64,000 nucleotides of DNA from Gemmatimonas sp. GTDB lineage: Bacteria > Gemmatimonadota > Gemmatimonadetes > Gemmatimonadales > Gemmatimonadaceae. Position numbers and translations under genes: made by a program. A model generated the notes under the pieces. It ran no database searches, was not told where the DNA came from, and saw nothing but the letters and a program-made list of their open reading frames with translations. How positions within the stretch are numbered: position 1 is the first letter of the stretch; each line of letters begins with the position of its first letter. The stretch covers positions 124,001 through 188,000 of the forward strand of contig NZ_JANPLK010000077.1 of NCBI RefSeq assembly GCF_031426495.1. Direction: 5' to 3'. Below, piece by piece: positions 8,306 to 17,960 of the stretch.

Positions 8306-10030
8306 ATGGCTCTCTCTACCCTGCCCACTCGCGCCGCCGCCCGTTTCTGGCTAGCCGGCGCTGTCCTCCCCCTTGCCCTCGCCGCTCAGGAACCGGCCGC
8401 CGCCCGGGCCCCACGCGCCGCCGTCGACGCCCCCAAGGGCATGGTCGTGTCGGCCAGCGCGATTGCCAGCAAGGCCGGCCGCGACGTGCTGGCCAACGGC
8501 GGCAATGCCATCGACGCCGCCATCGCTACCGGCTTCGCGCTGGCGGTCATCTACCCCACCGCCGGCAACATCGGCGGCGGCGGGTTTATGGTGGTCCGCT
8601 TCCCCGACGGCAAGACGACCACCATCGATTTCCGCGAGAAGGCCCCGGCCCGCGCCACGCCGGAGATGTTCACCGACAGCAGCGGTGCATACTCGTCGCG
8701 CATTCATCACAACTCGCACAAGAGCGTAGGGGTGCCGGGCACGGTGGCGGGCTTTGCGCATGCGCACCAGAAGTACGGCAAGGTGTCATGGGCCAAGTTG
8801 GTCGACCCGGCCGTGAAGTTGGCAGGTGATGGATTCGCGGTGCCGAGCGGATTGGCGGCGTCTCTCAAGGGCGCGCAGACGCGGCTGTCGGCGTATCCCG
8901 CCACGATCGCCGCCTACTACAAGAGCGGCCAGCCGTACGCGGAAGGCGAGAAGCTCGTGCTGGGTGATCTCGCGAAGACTCTCACGCGCGTGCGCGATCA
9001 GGGGCGCGACGGATTCTACAAAGGCACCACGGCCAAGCTGATCGCCGAGGAGATGGCGTCGCACGGTGGTCTCATCAACGAAGCCGACCTGGCGGCGTAT
9101 CAGCCGGCCGAACGCGCCGCGGTGAAGGGCACCTATCGCGGCTATGAAATCATCTCGATGCCGCCGCCGAGTTCCGGCGGTACGGCCATGATCGAAATGC
9201 TGAACATTCTCGAAGGCTACGACCTCAAGAGCCTCGGCCACAACTCGCCGCAATACGTGCATTATCTCGCGGAAAGCATGCGCCGCGCCTTCCGCGACCG
9301 TGCGCTGTTTCTAGGCGACCCCGATTTCACGAAGCCGCCGCTCGAGAAGTTGTTAGCCAAGGCGTACGCCACGGAACTGCGCAGCACGATCATGAAAGAC
9401 AAAGCGTCGCCGTCGTCACCGGCCGATGTCGCGCAGGGCTACGAGAGCGACGAGACCACGCACTACTCGGTGGTCGACAAGGACGGCATGGCCGTCTCGG
9501 TCACGTACACGCTCGAAGCCGGCTACGGATTGGGTGCGGTGGTGAATGGCGCCGGATTTCTGCTCAACAACGAAATGGGCGATTTCAACGGCAAGCCCGG
9601 TCTCACCGACAGCACCGGACTGGTGGGCACCAAGCCGAACATCGCGCAGCCCGGCAAGCGCATGCTCTCCAGTATGACGCCGATGATCCTCGCCAAAGAC
9701 GGCAAGCTGGTGGCGGTCGTCGGTAGTCCCGGCGGACGCACGATCATCAACACCGTCATGGAAGTGGTGCTCAATCTCATCGACTTCCAGATGCCCGTCC
9801 AGGACGCCGTGAACGCGCCGCGACTGCACCATCAGTGGCTGCCGAATGTGATCACGATGGAGCGCAACGGCACGCCGCCGGAAACGGTGAAAGCGCTGGA
9901 AGCGATGGGCCACACCGTGCGACTCGGCGGCAATCAGGGTACCGCGCATTCGATCTTCGTGAACGCCAAGGGCGTGCGCCAGGGCGCGGCGGACCCGCGC
10001 GATCGCGATGCGGGGGCGATTGGGCATTAA
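8306..10030 (+). CDS. ggt: Gamma-glutamyltransferase (exported, autoprocessed)
   Basis: The enzyme hydrolyses or transfers the gamma-glutamyl group of glutathione and related compounds in the periplasm. The 574-residue precursor has a signal peptide (residues about 1-27, AGAVLPLALAAQ). It then shows the large-subunit motif ANGGNAIDAAIATGFALAVIYP and the processing site with TTHYSVVDKDG, identical in form to E. coli GGT. The first Thr of that motif, about residue 384, is the predicted nucleophile and new N-terminus of the small subunit. The late motifs SSMTPMIL and VVGSPGGRTI line the active site. It is a monocistronic gene, divergent from the HTH/NTase pair. Confidence 0.96.
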   Translation: MALSTLPTRAAARFWLAGAVLPLALAAQEPAAARAPRAAVDAPKGMVVSASAIASKAGRDVLANGGNAIDAAIATGFALAVIYPTAGNIGGGGFMVVRFPDGKTTTIDFREKAPARATPEMFTDSSGAYSSRIHHNSHKSVGVPGTVAGFAHAHQKYGKVSWAKLVDPAVKLAGDGFAVPSGLAASLKGAQTRLSAYPATIAAYYKSGQPYAEGEKLVLGDLAKTLTRVRDQGRDGFYKGTTAKLIAEEMASHGGLINEADLAAYQPAERAAVKGTYRGYEIISMPPPSSGGTAMIEMLNILEGYDLKSLGHNSPQYVHYLAESMRRAFRDRALFLGDPDFTKPPLEKLLAKAYATELRSTIMKDKASPSSPADVAQGYESDETTHYSVVDKDGMAVSVTYTLEAGYGLGAVVNGAGFLLNNEMGDFNGKPGLTDSTGLVGTKPNIAQPGKRMLSSMTPMILAKDGKLVAVVGSPGGRTIINTVMEVVLNLIDFQMPVQDAVNAPRLHHQWLPNVITMERNGTPPETVKALEAMGHTVRLGGNQGTAHSIFVNAKGVRQGAADPRDRDAGAIGH

Positions 10031-10035
10031 CGGCG

Positions 10036-10135
10036 AAGTACGGAGTACGGGGTGAGGAGTATGGGGTAGAAATGAAAACGGGGTACGAAGCGCACTCGCT
10101 CCGTACCCCGTACTTCTTACTCCCTACCCCGTACT
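10036..10135. repeat. Long imperfect inverted repeat with GTACGGGGTA-type units
   Basis: The segment 10036-10068 matches the reverse complement of 10103-10135 at 25 of 33 positions, with a loop of about 34 bp. Both arms are built from variants of the unit (A)GTACGGGGTA / GGAGTA. It fills the gap between the convergent ggt and DUF2911 genes. It could act as a terminator, but its repeated internal unit makes it look like an extragenic palindromic (REP-like) element. Confidence 0.65.
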
Positions 10136-10140
10136 GCTTT

Positions 10141-10704
10141 CTACTTCACCAAAAACGCCGCCACGGCCTTGTAGTTGTCCCACGCCACAATGAGCTCGCC
10201 GCCCTTGCCCGCCGGCTTCACCATGATCTCCATCTTCTCGACCACGGCGTTGTTGCTCGTCACCGTCATCGGAATGCGCACGAGATCCTGCTTCGGGTCG
10301 TAGGCCGTGCCCCACTGCTTGGTCTGCTTGTTCACGACCAGTTCCCACTTGCCGTTCTCTTCGATCTTCGTGAACAGCGTGTACGTACCGGCCGGCACCG
10401 TGATCGCGCCGAAGGCCAACGGCTTGCTCGTGGTGAAGTGCGTGGCTTCGTTGGCACCCGTGCGCCACACCATGCCCCACTTCATGTCGCCGAGGCCGTT
10501 GAACAGCACGCGGCCACGCTTGGACGGGCGGCCGTAGTTCACGTTGATGTTCGCACCAGCAACCGTGGCGACCACGGAATCGCGCGGCGACGCGGGCGCC
10601 TTGGGGTCCATCTTCATGGCGCCCTGAGCCGAGGCAGACGCCGTGATCAGGGAAAGGGCAGCCACGGCGTATGCGCCGCGACGAAGCGTACGGGTAAGCG
10701 ACAT
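10141..10704 (-). CDS. DUF2911 exported protein
   Basis: The 187-residue protein has a signal peptide (AYAVAALSLITASASAQG, cleavage near residue 27). It contains the hallmark DUF2911 segments: INVNYGRPSKRGRVLF, GMVWRTGANEATHF and PAGTYTLFTKIEENGKWELV. The family is predicted to be periplasmic and beta-rich, and its function is unknown. It is common in Gemmatimonadota and Bacteroidota. The gene seems monocistronic; the TerB gene follows on the same strand's 5' side after a 106-bp gap. Confidence 0.92.
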   Translation of the reverse strand: MSLTRTLRRGAYAVAALSLITASASAQGAMKMDPKAPASPRDSVVATVAGANINVNYGRPSKRGRVLFNGLGDMKWGMVWRTGANEATHFTTSKPLAFGAITVPAGTYTLFTKIEENGKWELVVNKQTKQWGTAYDPKQDLVRIPMTVTSNNAVVEKMEIMVKPAGKGGELIVAWDNYKAVAAFLVK

Positions 10705-10810
10705 AGTGTTGAGAAGGGTTGGTATGGTCGGGAATGGATGAACGCGGAATGAACAGCTGGGGAATTTACCCAGTCGGCGCCGGAAGGGTTCCCAGCGCCG
10801 ACGCTTCCCT

Positions 10811-11260
10811 CTACTCCGCCTTCTTCCGGGCCTGGGCTAGGAACGCCGGCTCCAGCTGCAGCAGGCTCGCCAACTTCCGCATGAGATACGACTCCTGGCT
10901 ATCCAGCGAGCCATCCGCCAGTGCCACCTGCCACATCAATTCTGCCAGGACAATGCGCTGCGCGACGTCGTAGTCCTTCACCACCTGCCGCGTGAACACG
11001 AAGTGGTCCACCGCGTCATGGTTGGCCGCTGCCGCTTCGGCCAGCATCTGCTTCGCACCGGCGTCGTCCACGCCGAAGTGCCGCTGCAAAATGTCCATAA
11101 TCCGCGCCTGCTCGGCCTCGCTGAACTCGCCGTCGGCGCAGGCCAGCTCCACCAACAAGGCGCACGCCGCCACGCGGACGTCGTGCGGATGCAGCCGGGA
11201 GTGCGTGCCGGGAGTTCCCGGCACGCTGTCTCCGATCAACTTGCGAATCGCATCAAGCAT
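10811..11260 (-). CDS. TerB-like tellurite-resistance domain protein
   Basis: The 149-residue protein is all-helical and matches the TerB fold. It has two acidic helix-turn segments, VELACADGEFSEAEQARIMDIL and WQVALADGSLDSQESYLMRKLA, with the ADGxxxxxE pattern that binds metal in TerB. TerB-like domains occur well beyond tellurite operons and usually work as cytoplasmic scaffold or stress proteins. No other ter genes are nearby, so tellurite resistance should not be assumed. It starts 9 bp after the large VPS10 gene ends and may be co-transcribed with it. A possible hairpin (10773-10802, 8-bp stem) lies just beyond its stop. Confidence 0.88.
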   Translation of the reverse strand: MLDAIRKLIGDSVPGTPGTHSRLHPHDVRVAACALLVELACADGEFSEAEQARIMDILQRHFGVDDAGAKQMLAEAAAANHDAVDHFVFTRQVVKDYDVAQRIVLAELMWQVALADGSLDSQESYLMRKLASLLQLEPAFLAQARKKAE

Positions 11261-11269
11261 CGATCGCGA

Positions 11270-14200
11270 TTACATGCGCGTGGCCGGCCCGATCGCGCGA
11301 TCGAGCTTGGCCTTCGCCGCTTCGAGTTCCTTCCGCAGGAAGGTGTACCGCTCGAGCGCGTCCTGTCCGACCTTCTGGTCGGCGCGGGCGGTCATGCCCG
11401 CCAGATACGTGATGTGCGCCTGCAATCCCGGCTTGCCGTAGCGGATGGGCTGCGTGTTCACGATCTCGCTCACTTCCTTCACCTTCGTGGCCGTGTCGGC
11501 CGCGGCACCCGTGGCGCCCTTGTACTTCGCCTCGGCCGTGCGCACCCGTGCCAGCAGCGCGTTCACGTCGGCCACCATCTCGCGCATCTTCAGATTGTGC
11601 GCGTACTGCGCCTGCAAGTCCGCTTCCGTCGTGCCATCCGACGCCAGGCGCGGATCTATACGCACGCGCATCGGCGTCGACTTCGTGATGCCGCCCGCCG
11701 TCACCTTCACCGTGTACTGACCCGGCGGGGCGCCGAGCCCGTTGGCATACTGCGTGCCCCACACAAAGCGGTTCATACCGGCGTTCTTGGTCACCAGATT
11801 GATCGTCGGCGCGACCAACGTCGCACGTGCGCCGCGGCCCGCCATCATCGCTTCGTCGGGGTCATCGTCGCCACCAAAGCGGCGAGCCGGCGCCGCCTGC
11901 GGAATCACACCGCTCTTGTAGCTGTTCACCACCTTGCCCGCGGCATCGAGAATGTCGATGCGCACGGTGTCACCCGGCGCGTTCACCAGGAAGTAATCCA
12001 CCGACGGTCCGAGCAAGGCCGGCGTGGTCGCCGTACGATAGCCGTCACGCGTCTTGAAGAGCGCGAACGACTCGCTCTGGGTGGTCGGACCGATCTGTTG
12101 CAGCGCCGAGATGTTGTCCATGATCCACGCCGCACGCCCCTGCGTAGCAATCACGAGATCGCCGCGGTGGACGCGAATGTCGTTGATCGGGATCTGCGGC
12201 ATGTTCAGGTTGAACGGCTGCCAATGGCCGCCGTTATCGAACGAGATGTACAGACCGAACTCGGTGCCGGCATACAACAGTCCTTCACGCACGGGATCTT
12301 CGCGCACCACACGCGTCGGCGCATCGGCGGGAATTCCGTTCGTGCCGTCGGTGAGCAGCTTCCACGTGGCGCCGTAATCGTTCGTGAGATAGATGTACGG
12401 CTTGTAGTCGCCCAGCAGATAGCGATAGGTCGCGTAGTAGGCCGATCCCTTGCGATGCGGCGACGCTTCGACCCACGCCACACGGCCGCCGTCTTCGAGT
12501 CCCTTCGGCGTGACGCGCTTCCACGTCTTGCCATCGTCACGCGTGACCGAGAACGGACCGTCGTTCGAGCCGGTCCAGATCACGCCCTTCTCGAGAAACG
12601 ACTCGGTGATCGCGTACAGCGTGCTGTAGAACTCTTCACCCGTCACGTCGCGCGTGATCGGCTCGCCGCTGCCGCCCTGACAGCACTTCGGGAACCACGT
12701 GAGATCGGGGGAGATCTTCTCCCACGTCGCACCGTTGTTGCGCGTGCGGTGCAGATACTGGGAGCCATAGTACAAGACCTTCGGATCGTGCGGCGACAGC
12801 GCCATCGGCGTCGTGCGCTGCATGCGATACATCAGATCGCCGCCGTCGTTGCCGTACAATGACTGCGCGCCGATCCAGTAGTTCTTCGTCACGCCGGCTT
12901 CCAGGTTCATCACCGCATACTGCCCCTTGCAGTTGCCATGCACGAGGTTCTTGTCGCCCGGATGCGGAATGATCGGGCCGGTTTCGCAGCCGGGGCCCGT
13001 GCGCACCGTGCCCATGTTGAACACGTCGTTGTTGCTCGGCACGATGTACGTGCTGTTGTCCTGCTGCGCCATGTACAGCTTGTACGGGAACGCGTTGTCC
13101 AGCCACACGCCGTAGAACTCGGCCGTGGGCTGATTGTCCTGCGTGCTCCACGTCTTGCCGCCGTCCGTCGACACGTTTGCGCCGCCGTCGTTCGACTGGA
13201 TCATCGTGTTGCTATTCGCCGGGTTGATCCACATATCGTGGTTGTCCCCGTGCGGCGTGCGGAACGGCGTGACGGTCTTTCCGCCATCCGCGCTCTTGTA
13301 CAGCGCCTCCGCACCGCCGTACACCACGTCGGCGTTGGACGGGTCCGCATTCAGCGTAGTGTAGTAGAACGGACGCGTGATCAGTCCCGGCGTGCTGTTC
13401 ATGAGCGCCCAGCTCGCACCGGCATCATCGGAGCGATACAGACCGCCGCCCGGCATGGCCTCCACGAGCGCATAGATCCGCTTCGGATTGGCCGCCGTGA
13501 CCGCCAGGTTGCCCTTGCCGGTGATCTGATTCGGCAGGCCGCCCACGATCTTGACGAAGGTATCGCCGCCGTCGACGCTCTTGTAAAAACCGCCTTCACG
13601 CGATCCGGAGATGATCGACCACGGCTTGCGCTCGATACGGTTCATCCACGCAAAGACAATATTCGGATCGCCGGGCTGCAGTTCGACATCCATCGCGCCC
13701 GTGCTGTCGCTCACGAACAGCGTCTTCTTCCACGACTTGCCGCCGTCGGTGGTCTTGAACACGCCACGCTCGTTGTTCGGCTTGAAGATGTCGCCGTAGG
13801 CCGCGACCCAGACGATGTCCGGGTTGGTCGGATGAATGCGCACCGCACCGATCTGTCCGGCGTTGTACAGGCCGGTAAACTGCCACGTCGCGCCGTTGTC
13901 GACGCTCTTGTACACGCCGCGGCCGGTGGAGACGTTGCTGCGCACGCCGTCCGAGCCGGTGCCGACGTAGATGATGTTCGGGTTCGATTCCGCCACCGCG
14001 ATCGAACCGATCGATCCGAGTGGGATCTTGTTGTCGGTGATGAAATCCCACGACTCACCACCGTTCATGGTGCGCATCACGCCGCCACTGGCGATACCCG
14101 CGTAGAAGGTGCGCGGCTGCGACGGCACACCGGTCACCGACGTGACGCGACCACCGCGCGAATGACCCACGAGGCGGTAGCTGAGCCCCTTGAACAGCGC

Positions 14201-14353
14201 GGGGTCGGCGGCGGCCATCATCGGTGCCGAGGGCGCCTTGACAGCGGCGCGGGCCGGAGCGGCAGCCGGCTTGGCCTGAGCTCCAACCGAGAGCCCCAGC
14301 GGAAGCGTGGCGCAGGCGGCCGAAATCGAGAGGAAGAGTGTACGGCGAATCAT
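11270..14353 (-). CDS. Large secreted VPS10/sortilin-like BNR-repeat protein
   Basis: The 1027-residue product begins with a signal peptide (MIRRTLFLSISAACATLPLG, ending AQA). Most of the chain is a beta-propeller with at least ten Asp-box repeats of the form S-x-D-x-G-x-T-W, for example SVDNGATW, TTDGGKSW, SVDGGDTF, STDGGKTW and TNDYGATW. A C-terminal beta domain (VRIDILDAAGKVVNSY) and a helical end follow. Related proteins are secreted; some are glycosidase-like but none of the catalytic motifs is evident. An upstream GTG at 14443 overlaps the previous gene's stop as GTGA and would add 30 residues; I prefer 14353 because it begins the signal peptide. A paralogue ends at position 1103. Confidence 0.9.
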   Translation of the reverse strand: MIRRTLFLSISAACATLPLGLSVGAQAKPAAAPARAAVKAPSAPMMAAADPALFKGLSYRLVGHSRGGRVTSVTGVPSQPRTFYAGIASGGVMRTMNGGESWDFITDNKIPLGSIGSIAVAESNPNIIYVGTGSDGVRSNVSTGRGVYKSVDNGATWQFTGLYNAGQIGAVRIHPTNPDIVWVAAYGDIFKPNNERGVFKTTDGGKSWKKTLFVSDSTGAMDVELQPGDPNIVFAWMNRIERKPWSIISGSREGGFYKSVDGGDTFVKIVGGLPNQITGKGNLAVTAANPKRIYALVEAMPGGGLYRSDDAGASWALMNSTPGLITRPFYYTTLNADPSNADVVYGGAEALYKSADGGKTVTPFRTPHGDNHDMWINPANSNTMIQSNDGGANVSTDGGKTWSTQDNQPTAEFYGVWLDNAFPYKLYMAQQDNSTYIVPSNNDVFNMGTVRTGPGCETGPIIPHPGDKNLVHGNCKGQYAVMNLEAGVTKNYWIGAQSLYGNDGGDLMYRMQRTTPMALSPHDPKVLYYGSQYLHRTRNNGATWEKISPDLTWFPKCCQGGSGEPITRDVTGEEFYSTLYAITESFLEKGVIWTGSNDGPFSVTRDDGKTWKRVTPKGLEDGGRVAWVEASPHRKGSAYYATYRYLLGDYKPYIYLTNDYGATWKLLTDGTNGIPADAPTRVVREDPVREGLLYAGTEFGLYISFDNGGHWQPFNLNMPQIPINDIRVHRGDLVIATQGRAAWIMDNISALQQIGPTTQSESFALFKTRDGYRTATTPALLGPSVDYFLVNAPGDTVRIDILDAAGKVVNSYKSGVIPQAAPARRFGGDDDPDEAMMAGRGARATLVAPTINLVTKNAGMNRFVWGTQYANGLGAPPGQYTVKVTAGGITKSTPMRVRIDPRLASDGTTEADLQAQYAHNLKMREMVADVNALLARVRTAEAKYKGATGAAADTATKVKEVSEIVNTQPIRYGKPGLQAHITYLAGMTARADQKVGQDALERYTFLRKELEAAKAKLDRAIGPATRM

Positions 14354-14439
14354 CTCAGGAAGCTTGAGGAGGGGCGGGACGGAGGCCATCAGAAAAGCTA
14401 CGCCCAGCGACGGCAGACGTTGAGGGGTGGAGCGGTTGA

Positions 14440-16065
14440 TCACGCGGGACGAAGCATCTGTCCAGCGCCGGCCGACGGCCGTTTTCCGTCGCGGACCGAG
14501 ATCACGCCGTTCACCACCACGGCGGCCACCCCCAGGGGATACTGGAAGGGGTTGGCGAACGTCGCGGTATCGGCCACGGCGGGAGCGTCGAACACCACCA
14601 CGTCGCCCGCGAGTCCCGGCGACAGGCGACCCCGATCGTCCAGATGCACCCGGGCCGCGGGCACTGCCGTCATCTTGCGGATCGCGCTCGCCAGCGAGAG
14701 CGCCTTCCGCTCGCGCACGTAACGGTTGAGGACGCGGGGGAAGGTACCGGCGCCGCGCGGATGCGGGCTGCCGCGCCGGGTCGGCCCGTCGATCGCGAAG
14801 GCCCCACCGTCGGAGCAGACCATGCTGAACTCATGCGCCAGCAAGCGATCGATCGTGTCCTCGCTCATGGCGAAGCCGAGCATGCCCACGTCGGCGCGGT
14901 TGCGCTCGAGCAGCCCGACCGCGGCCGCGTACGGATCGAGCGATTTGGCTGCCGCGTACGCGCCCATGCGCTTGCCCTCCGCGTCGCGGTCCACCGCTTC
15001 GGCCACGCGGGAGATCTGCACGTTTTCCCAGCCGCCGATGAGCTCCACTTTGGCCAACGCTTCGGTGCGAATGCGCGGCGCAACCGTGTCGTCTTTCAGC
15101 CGCGCCAGAAAGGCGGTGGTCCCACCGTCGCGACTCCACACCGGGAACAGATTGGTGAGTCCCGTGGAATAGGCCTCGTACGGATACACGTCGAACTGCA
15201 CATCGATACCAGCCGCGCGCGCCGTCGCGATGCGTGCCAACGCCATGTCCAGCTTCGGCCAGTTGCGCGTGCCCTGCATCTTCAAATGCGAGATCTGCAA
15301 CGGGCACCCGGCCCCGCGCGCCACGGCAATCGACTCGTCGATCGAATCGAGTACGCGGTCATCTTCGTTGCGCATGTGCGTGGCGTACGGCAACCGCTTC
15401 GCCGCCAACGGGCGACAGAGCGCAATCAACTCCTCGGCACTCGCGAACGCACCCGGTGTGTACTCGAGGCCCGTCGAGGCGCCGCAGGCGCCAGCGGCAA
15501 TGGCCTGCTCCACCATGCGCACCATCCGCTGCAACTCGTCGGCGGAGGCTTTGCGATCGTCGTCGCCTACCACGGCGCCGCGCACGCTGCCCAGACCGAT
15601 CATGGCCGCCACGTTCACCGCCGGGCGCGCCGCTTCGAGCGCGGCCGCCCACGCCGCAAAGCTGCGCGCGCCATCACCCTGGAATCGCGAACTCCCATCG
15701 GCTCCGGCCACGATGGTCGTGATCCCCTGACGCACCACCGACTCGGCGCGCGGGTCTTCCAACAACGAGCCGTCGCCATGCGAGTGGATATCCACGAAGC
15801 CCGGCGCCACCGCGAGTCCGCGCGCGTCGATCTCTTCCTCGCCAGCGCCCACGATGCGTGGCGCGATCTCGACGATGCGCCCCGCACTGATCGCCAGATC
15901 GGCGATGCGCGGTTCACCACCACTGCCGTCGAAGATGGTGCCACCGCGAATCACCAGATCATGCGCCGGACGCCCCGGTCGCACGTTGATCCCGAAGCGA
16001 CTGTTGCTCGTCGCTGCGGCCGCGACGAGTCCTACCGTCTGTAAGAACTCCCGACGGTCACTCAT
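14440..16065 (-). CDS. N-acyl-D-amino-acid deacylase-type amidohydrolase, Tat-exported
   Basis: The 541-residue protein starts with a twin-arginine signal (SDRREFLQTVG), predicting folded export. It shows the D-aminoacylase layout: RGGTIFDGSGG, the metal-binding HSHGD near residue 97, GITTIVAGADG, THMRNEDDRVLDS, ISHLKMQG, and the late GSPHPRGAGTFPRVL. These supply the HxH pair, two further His ligands and the conserved C-terminal region. The family hydrolyses N-acyl-D-amino acids or D-aminoacyl peptides. Its ATG overlaps the stop of the preceding gene as ATGA (16062-16065). The pair may process D-amino-acid-containing peptides outside the cytoplasm; the substrate is not determined. Confidence 0.9.
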   Translation of the reverse strand: MSDRREFLQTVGLVAAAATSNSRFGINVRPGRPAHDLVIRGGTIFDGSGGEPRIADLAISAGRIVEIAPRIVGAGEEEIDARGLAVAPGFVDIHSHGDGSLLEDPRAESVVRQGITTIVAGADGSSRFQGDGARSFAAWAAALEAARPAVNVAAMIGLGSVRGAVVGDDDRKASADELQRMVRMVEQAIAAGACGASTGLEYTPGAFASAEELIALCRPLAAKRLPYATHMRNEDDRVLDSIDESIAVARGAGCPLQISHLKMQGTRNWPKLDMALARIATARAAGIDVQFDVYPYEAYSTGLTNLFPVWSRDGGTTAFLARLKDDTVAPRIRTEALAKVELIGGWENVQISRVAEAVDRDAEGKRMGAYAAAKSLDPYAAAVGLLERNRADVGMLGFAMSEDTIDRLLAHEFSMVCSDGGAFAIDGPTRRGSPHPRGAGTFPRVLNRYVRERKALSLASAIRKMTAVPAARVHLDDRGRLSPGLAGDVVVFDAPAVADTATFANPFQYPLGVAAVVVNGVISVRDGKRPSAGAGQMLRPA

Positions 16066-17747
16066 CGCTTGGCTCCCGCGCCGAGCACCACACGTCCCGG
16101 CTTCGCGCCGGTATGCTCTCCATCTTTCAGCACCTGCACGCCGTTCACGAACACGTGCCGCATGCCGCTCGCGTACTGATGCGGCTGTTCAAACGTCGCG
16201 TTGTCGCGAATGGTTGCAGGATCGAACAGCACCACGTCGGCGAAGTAGCCTGGCTTGAGCAGACCACGGCGGGCGAGCCGAAGATTGCCTGCGGGCAGCG
16301 CCGACATGCGTCGCACCGCCTCCTGCAGCGTGAGCACCTTTTCGTCCCGCGTGTACTTGCCCAGCACGCGGGCGAAGCTGCCGTACGCCCGCGGATGCGG
16401 ACTGCTCTTCAGGAACTTGCCTTCCGACGCCAGTGACCCGGCATCGGAGCCAATGCTCACCCAGGGCTTCTTCAACTCTTTCACAATGTTGTCTTCGTCG
16501 ATGATGAAGTAGATCGTGCCGACACGTGTGCCATCCTTCACCACCAAGTCCATCGCCGTCTCTTCCGGCGTGGCGTTCCGTAGCTTCGCGACGGCGGCGA
16601 GGGTCATGCCCGTGTACTGCTTGAGCGAGTCCGCTTTGAAGCCCGAAAGCACCACGCGCTCCGGCGAGCCCGCCGCCAGCAGCAGGCTCTCCCATTTGTC
16701 GGTCGGCGTGCGCATTTCCTGCGCGACTTTCTTGCGCGTGGCGGGGTCCTGCAAGCGTTTCGCCCACGCTGCATAGCCGCCCTCCTGCACCCATGGCGGC
16801 ATTGCCGCGTCGAGTCCCGTCGCACCCGCCGTGTATGGATAAATGTCGGCCGTGATCTCGAGCCCTTCGGCACGAGCGGCTTCGATGCGCGCGAGCACCT
16901 TGTCCATCTTTGGCCAGCTGCTCTCACCCGCCGCCTTCAGGTGATAAATCTCCGCGCGCACACCGGCTTCGCGGGCGATGGTGATCAGCTCTTCGACCGC
17001 TTCTTCCAGACGCGCCCCCTCGCTGCGCATGTGCGAGATGTACATGCCGCCGAAGGGCGCGGCGGCCTTCATGAGCGCCACCAACTCCGGCGTCTTCGCA
17101 TAGAACGCCGGTGCGTAGATCAAGCTTGATCCCACGCCCAGCGCTCCTTCTTCCATCGCCGTGCGCACCTCGGCCTGCATCGCCTCCAGCTCCGCGGCCG
17201 TCGGCGCGCGATCATCCCAGCCCACGTGATTGATTCGCACCGTCGTGGCACCGATGAATGACGCGATGTTCGTGCTGATCCCCTTCTTGACCAGCGAATC
17301 CTGATAGCCACGCAGCGTGCGCCAGGTGATTGGGAAGGTGATGTCCCCCTGCTGCGACAGCATGTCGGCGCGCAGCGTATCCGACAGCGGCCCCATCGAG
17401 TCGCCTTCACCCATCACCTCGAGCGTGACGCCCTGACGGATATCGCTCTGGCTCCGTCCGTCTTCGATGAGCGATTCGGTGGCCCAGCTCAGCATGTTGA
17501 TGAAGCCGGGGGCGACCGCGAGTCCGTCGGCCTTTACCTCCAGCCGCCCGACCCCGCTCACCGTGCCCACGGCCACGATGGAATCGCCGCGAATGGCCAC
17601 ATCGCCTGTGATCGGCGCGCCGCCGGAACCGTCGTACACGGTCCCTCCGCGAATGACCACGTCATAATCCTTGGGCGCGGCGCAGGCGGCCATGGCCAGT
17701 AGCGCAGCCACGCGAAAGACGGAGTGGTAGCGGACGAAGCGATTCAT
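16062..17747 (-). CDS. D-aminoacylase-family lipoprotein lacking the HxH motif
   Basis: The 561-residue product starts MNRFVRYHSVF and has a lipobox (LLAMAAC). It follows the D-aminoacylase layout (RGGTVYDGSGG, QGVTLEVMGEGD, ISHMRSEG, IYHLKAAG, GSDAGS, SPHPRAYGSFARVL). At the position of the first metal motif, where its neighbour has HSHGD, it reads NMLSWATES, so the HxH pair is gone. The two later His motifs remain, which is compatible with a mononuclear site. The start at 17747 is chosen because it gives a clean lipoprotein signal; an in-frame start at 17780 adds eleven residues. It is translated first in the two-gene amidohydrolase operon. Confidence 0.87.
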   Translation of the reverse strand: MNRFVRYHSVFRVAALLAMAACAAPKDYDVVIRGGTVYDGSGGAPITGDVAIRGDSIVAVGTVSGVGRLEVKADGLAVAPGFINMLSWATESLIEDGRSQSDIRQGVTLEVMGEGDSMGPLSDTLRADMLSQQGDITFPITWRTLRGYQDSLVKKGISTNIASFIGATTVRINHVGWDDRAPTAAELEAMQAEVRTAMEEGALGVGSSLIYAPAFYAKTPELVALMKAAAPFGGMYISHMRSEGARLEEAVEELITIAREAGVRAEIYHLKAAGESSWPKMDKVLARIEAARAEGLEITADIYPYTAGATGLDAAMPPWVQEGGYAAWAKRLQDPATRKKVAQEMRTPTDKWESLLLAAGSPERVVLSGFKADSLKQYTGMTLAAVAKLRNATPEETAMDLVVKDGTRVGTIYFIIDEDNIVKELKKPWVSIGSDAGSLASEGKFLKSSPHPRAYGSFARVLGKYTRDEKVLTLQEAVRRMSALPAGNLRLARRGLLKPGYFADVVLFDPATIRDNATFEQPHQYASGMRHVFVNGVQVLKDGEHTGAKPGRVVLGAGAKR

Positions 17748-17960
17748 ACGGGGGCGAGTGGAATGTTGGCGGGACGGCACCGTTGAGCCGGGCCGCTCGA
17801 CGAGGCCTTCACGAGGGAGGTTACGCGTTCCCGAGGGCTTCCGGAACTACCGACGCCATCGGGAGGCGTTCCCTCCAGGAACCCAACGGCGCAGGTTATG
17901 TATGTACACCGCCTCCACGTTGAGAATTTCTGCCAGACCCCCGCCCCTGAATCCTGACGC

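Noticed and set aside
10811..11260. Tellurite-resistance operon
   Set aside because: Only a TerB-like gene exists; no other ter genes are nearby.
11003..14722. Two long plus-strand frames opposite the large BNR-repeat protein
   Set aside because: They are antisense to a well-supported gene, His/Arg-rich and without domains or ribosome sites.
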